Source: Candidatus Aminicenantota bacterium (GTDB taxonomy: Bacteria > Acidobacteriota > Aminicenantia > UBA2199). From it: a stretch of 7,890 nucleotides of DNA. Both the position numbers and the translations under genes were made by a program. The stretch covers positions 1 through 7,890 of the forward strand of contig DAOWKX010000254.1 in the NCBI GenBank assembly GCA_030639705.1. The letters are read 5' to 3'. The notes under the pieces are model-generated. The model was not told the DNA's origin and searched no databases. It was given only the letters and a program-made list of their open reading frames with translations. Within the stretch, counting starts at the first letter, position 1. Every line of letters starts with the position of its first letter. Shown here piece after piece: positions 5,055 through 7,890 of this stretch.

Positions 5055-7334
5055 ATGGAATTTGAGATGAGGATTAATGAAGAATTAAACCATATTCTGA
5101 GTGCTGCCTTGAATGAGGCAAGGATTCGGAACCATGAATATATTACGCCTGAGCACGTATTATATGCCTCTTTATTTTTTGATAGAGGAAAGGATGTTAT
5201 ACGAAGTTGTGGCGGGGATATACAAAGATTACAAAAGGAATTGGACCAATTTTTTAAAAAGGACTTCATTCCCCAGGCCCATAAAAAAGAACCGATTCAA
5301 TCAGATAGTTTTCAGCAGGTGATTGAAAATGCCATTTTTCATGTGGCCTCAGCCCAGAAGGAAGAGCTGGAAATTGGAGATATTTTTGCAGCTATATTTA
5401 ATGAAAAAGATTCTTTTTCAGCTCATTTCCTCGAGAAAGAGGGTATTACAAGACTGGATATTTTAAATTATATTTCTCATGGTATATCTGTTATTCCTGA
5501 AACTCGATCCGAAGAGCCAGAAGTAAATAAGCCAACCGATCCGTTTGAAGTAGATCGAACAGAAAAAGAAAAGAAAAAAAGAAATAAATTTCTCCAGATT
5601 TTTGCCACTGAATTAACCGCAAAAGCAGCAGCCGGTGAGATTGATCCCGTGATTGGGAGGGATGATATTATTGAGAGAACCGTTCAGGTTTTATGTAGAC
5701 GGCAGAAAAATAATCCGGTTCATGTGGGAGAATCAGGGGTTGGAAAGACAGCGATCACCGAAGGTCTTGCCCAGCTTATTGCAGATGGCCGGGCACCTCA
5801 ACCACTCCGGGATGTTAAAATTTATGCCATTGATATGGGAGCCTTGCTGGCGGGGACGAAATATCGGGGTGATTTTGAGGCCAGGATGAAGAAAGTCTTG
5901 TATGAACTCCTAGAAGAAAAAAATTCAATCCTGTTTATTGATGAAATTCACAGTGTTGTTGGTGCAGGGGCTGTTTCCGGGGGATCAATGGATGCGTCCA
6001 ATATTTTGAAACCGGCATTATCTTCCGGAAAACTTCGTTGCATCGGTTCAACAACTTATGAGGAATATGAAAAGTATTTTGAACGGGATCGGGCCCTTTC
6101 CAGGCGATTCCAGAAAATAGATGTGCCGGAGCCCACCGTATCCCAGACTATCAATATTTTAAAAGGATTAAAAAATAGATATGAGGAGTATCACAATGTT
6201 GTTTTTTCAGTTGAGGCTCTGAAAGTTGCTGCTGAATTATCAGCCAAATACATCAATGATCGTTTTTTGCCGGATAAAGCCATTGATATTATCGATGAAG
6301 CAGGGGCCCTCATTAAACTCAAACACATGGGGTCTGGAAAAACAAGAATCAATATCGATGCCCGAGATATTGAAAAAGTTGTGGCAAAAATGGCCCGGAT
6401 ACCGGAAAAGACTGTATCTGAAACCGAGACTGCAAAATTACAGCATCTTGAAGCTGATCTGAAAAAACAGATTTTTGGTCAGGACAACACCATATTGACT
6501 GTGGTGGATGCCATTAAAAGATCAAGGGCTGGATTTCGCGAACCGGACAAACCGGTTTCATCATTACTATTTGTGGGTCCGACAGGAGTCGGAAAAACTG
6601 AGCTGGCCAGACAATTGGCCTTGATATTGTCAATTCCCCTTCATCGCTTTGACATGAGTGAATACCAGGAAAAACATACTGTGGCCAGGCTAATCGGTGC
6701 CCCTCCGGGATATGTGGGATTTGATCAGGGTGGGCTTTTAACCGATTCTATCCGGAAGAATCCCCACTCGATTCTATTACTGGATGAGATCGAAAAGGCG
6801 CATGCGGATGTTTTTAATACCTTACTTCAGATTATGGATTATGCCACTTTAACGGACAATTCCGGCAAAAAAGCAGATTTCAGGAATGTAATTATTATCA
6901 TGACATCCAATGCCGGTGCCAGGAAACTGGGCAAAACCCAGATTGGATTTGATGATAAACTAATTCATAAAGATGCGGTTTATGAGGCGGTTGAAAAACA
7001 CTTTTCACCGGAATTCAGAAACCGCCTGGATAGAGTTGTTGTTTTTAATCATTTAAATGAAAAAATAGTCTTAAGGATTGTTAAGAAGAATATTAATGAG
7101 TTCAAAAGACAGTTAAAAGAGAAAAAAATTAAGCTGTATATTACCCGGGAATGTTATCAATGGTTGGCGCATAAAGGATATTCAAGACTTTTTGGAGCCA
7201 GAGAAGTTGCACGTCTGATTCAAGAAAAAATAAAGACGTTTTTCGTGGATAAGGTCCTTTTTGGAAAATTATCCAAAGGTGGGGAAGCAGTGGCGGATGT
7301 AAAGGATGATGATGTGGTCATTGAGCTCAAATAA
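5055..7334 (+). CDS. clpA: ClpA, AAA+ unfoldase of the ClpAP protease
   Basis: 759 residues, the usual ClpA length (E. coli 758). It unfolds ClpS-delivered or directly bound substrates and threads them into ClpP. Seen: N-domain about 5-150 (the double-helical Clp N repeat, with ITPEHVLYA and FHVASAQKEEL), an acidic/basic linker 150-180, AAA-1 with Walker A GESGVGKT 225-232 (K231), Walker B ILFIDE ending D296-E297, pore-loop GTKYRGDFEARM and Arg-finger DRALSRRF; AAA-2 with Walker A GPTGVGKT 508-515 (K514), Walker B LLLDE with D577-E578, pore-loop GAPPGYVGFDQGG, and a ClpP-docking loop with I630-G631-F632. There is no ClpB/ClpC-type middle coiled coil between the AAA domains, which confirms ClpA. 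ATG 5055 has little ribosome binding signal and may be reached by coupling to clpS; ATG 5067 (residue 5) aligns about equally well with the E. coli start. No ClpP gene is in the window. Confidence 0.97.
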   Translation: MEFEMRINEELNHILSAALNEARIRNHEYITPEHVLYASLFFDRGKDVIRSCGGDIQRLQKELDQFFKKDFIPQAHKKEPIQSDSFQQVIENAIFHVASAQKEELEIGDIFAAIFNEKDSFSAHFLEKEGITRLDILNYISHGISVIPETRSEEPEVNKPTDPFEVDRTEKEKKKRNKFLQIFATELTAKAAAGEIDPVIGRDDIIERTVQVLCRRQKNNPVHVGESGVGKTAITEGLAQLIADGRAPQPLRDVKIYAIDMGALLAGTKYRGDFEARMKKVLYELLEEKNSILFIDEIHSVVGAGAVSGGSMDASNILKPALSSGKLRCIGSTTYEEYEKYFERDRALSRRFQKIDVPEPTVSQTINILKGLKNRYEEYHNVVFSVEALKVAAELSAKYINDRFLPDKAIDIIDEAGALIKLKHMGSGKTRINIDARDIEKVVAKMARIPEKTVSETETAKLQHLEADLKKQIFGQDNTILTVVDAIKRSRAGFREPDKPVSSLLFVGPTGVGKTELARQLALILSIPLHRFDMSEYQEKHTVARLIGAPPGYVGFDQGGLLTDSIRKNPHSILLLDEIEKAHADVFNTLLQIMDYATLTDNSGKKADFRNVIIIMTSNAGARKLGKTQIGFDDKLIHKDAVYEAVEKHFSPEFRNRLDRVVVFNHLNEKIVLRIVKKNINEFKRQLKEKKIKLYITRECYQWLAHKGYSRLFGAREVARLIQEKIKTFFVDKVLFGKLSKGGEAVADVKDDDVVIELK

Positions 7335-7415
7335 CCGTCATTTCAGGTTTAATCAATACTCAGAGTCCTGTAATCGTATCCAAAGAGTAATAGCGTAATC
7401 TTTTTCGCATCAATC

Positions 7416-7424
7416 TGGTATAAT
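7416..7424 (+). promoter_or_regulatory. aat: Extended -10 promoter element for aat
   Basis: TGGTATAAT is a perfect extended -10 (TGnTATAAT), with no good -35 at the proper distance, as is typical of extended -10 promoters. The predicted transcription start, about seven bases beyond 7424, coincides with ATG 7431 of aat. There is no visible terminator between clpA (ends 7334) and this site, so read-through from the clpS promoter may also supply aat. Confidence 0.55.
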
Positions 7425-7430
7425 ACTATT

Positions 7431-7890
7431 ATGTCTGTTGTGAGACTGGGCAATAATACTGGTTTTCCTCCGGTTAAGGTAACAACAACGATAGACGTCG
7501 TTGCTATAGGGGGAGACCTTTCATCCCAGAGACTCTTGAATGCGTATTCAAAAGGAATTTTTCCCTGGTACTCAGAAGGGGGGCCTATTTTGTGGTGGTC
7601 ACCGGATCCGAGACTGGTTCTGTTTACCGATGAGCTTCACATTTCAAAAAGTATGAAACGATTGATAAATAAAAATACCTTCGAGGTGACTTTTGACTCC
7701 AGATTTGCCGAGGTTATCCATCAATGCAGGCTGCCTAGAAAGGGGGAGGCGGGAACCTGGATAACCGCTGAAATGGTCAAGGCCTACCAAAGATTGCATC
7801 ATATGGGATATGCTCATTCCATCGAGGTCTGGCAGGGAAGAAGAATTGCTGGAGGCTTATATGGGATTTCGCTGGGAAAGTGTTTTTTCG
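7431..7890 (+). CDS. aat: Aat, leucyl/phenylalanyl-tRNA-protein transferase (3'-truncated by window)
   Basis: 153 codons are visible of an expected 230 or so; the frame is open at the right edge. Aat transfers Leu or Phe from aminoacyl-tRNA to the N-terminal Arg or Lys of proteins, creating the degron read by ClpS. Seen: AIGGDLS (25-31), GIFPWYS (42-48), ILWWSPDPR (53-61), LHISKSMKR (69-77), GTWIT (108-112), YAHSIEVW (127-134) and GGLYGISLGKCFF (141-153), all in family order and spacing. ATG 7431 matches the E. coli N-terminus length. No Shine-Dalgarno is present in the 20 bases upstream; instead an extended -10 ends six bases before the ATG, so a leaderless transcript is likely. It follows clpA by 96 bases, placing the three N-degron pathway genes in a row. 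Confidence 0.96.
   Translation, partial: MSVVRLGNNTGFPPVKVTTTIDVVAIGGDLSSQRLLNAYSKGIFPWYSEGGPILWWSPDPRLVLFTDELHISKSMKRLINKNTFEVTFDSRFAEVIHQCRLPRKGEAGTWITAEMVKAYQRLHHMGYAHSIEVWQGRRIAGGLYGISLGKCFF

Noticed and set aside
7335..7415. Terminator between clpA and aat
   Set aside because: Only a five-base inverted pair (TACTC/GAGTA) with a long loop is present, so no terminator can be supported.

Overview
The window looks like an ordinary chromosomal stretch from a moderately AT-rich Gram-negative bacterium. The clpS-clpA-aat order and the style of the proteins suggest a proteobacterium or a Desulfobacterota (old delta-proteobacterial) sulfate-reducer type lineage. This placement is an inference from gene content and memory of similar proteins; nothing here fixes the taxon. 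No tRNA, rRNA, transposase or CRISPR array is visible.

Layout. (1) Positions 1-193, plus strand: the 3' end of an MtfA-like (peptidase M90) zinc peptidase gene. (2) 197-223: a minus-strand intrinsic terminator serving (3) 283-1227, minus strand: an ADP-ribosylglycohydrolase close to the ARH3 type. (4) 1228-1618: about 390 bases without a convincing gene, holding a cluster of inverted repeats with mutually exclusive pairings and, at its right end, a good sigma70-type promoter. (5) 1619-4520, plus strand: three co-directional genes of unknown function. They encode a 177-residue helical protein started from TTG, a 563-residue membrane protein built from two zinc-ribbon/soluble/membrane units, and a 194-residue soluble zinc-ribbon protein sharing the Y-x-P-F-W motif. 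An eight-codon ORF with a strong Shine-Dalgarno sits between the last two. (6) A nearly consensus promoter at 4566-4594 drives (7) clpS (4642-5043) and clpA (5055-7334). A separate extended -10 element then sits directly before (8) aat (7431 to the window end, truncated).

How the genes work together. Aat, ClpS and ClpA form the bacterial Leu/N-degron pathway. Aat adds Leu or Phe to proteins with basic N-termini, ClpS binds the resulting bulky hydrophobic N-terminus, and ClpA unfolds the substrate for ClpP, which must be encoded elsewhere. The three-gene zinc-ribbon module upstream has its own promoter and no recognised function; it is the least explained coding part of the window. The ADP-ribosylglycohydrolase would remove ADP-ribose from proteins or small molecules and has no obvious partner here.
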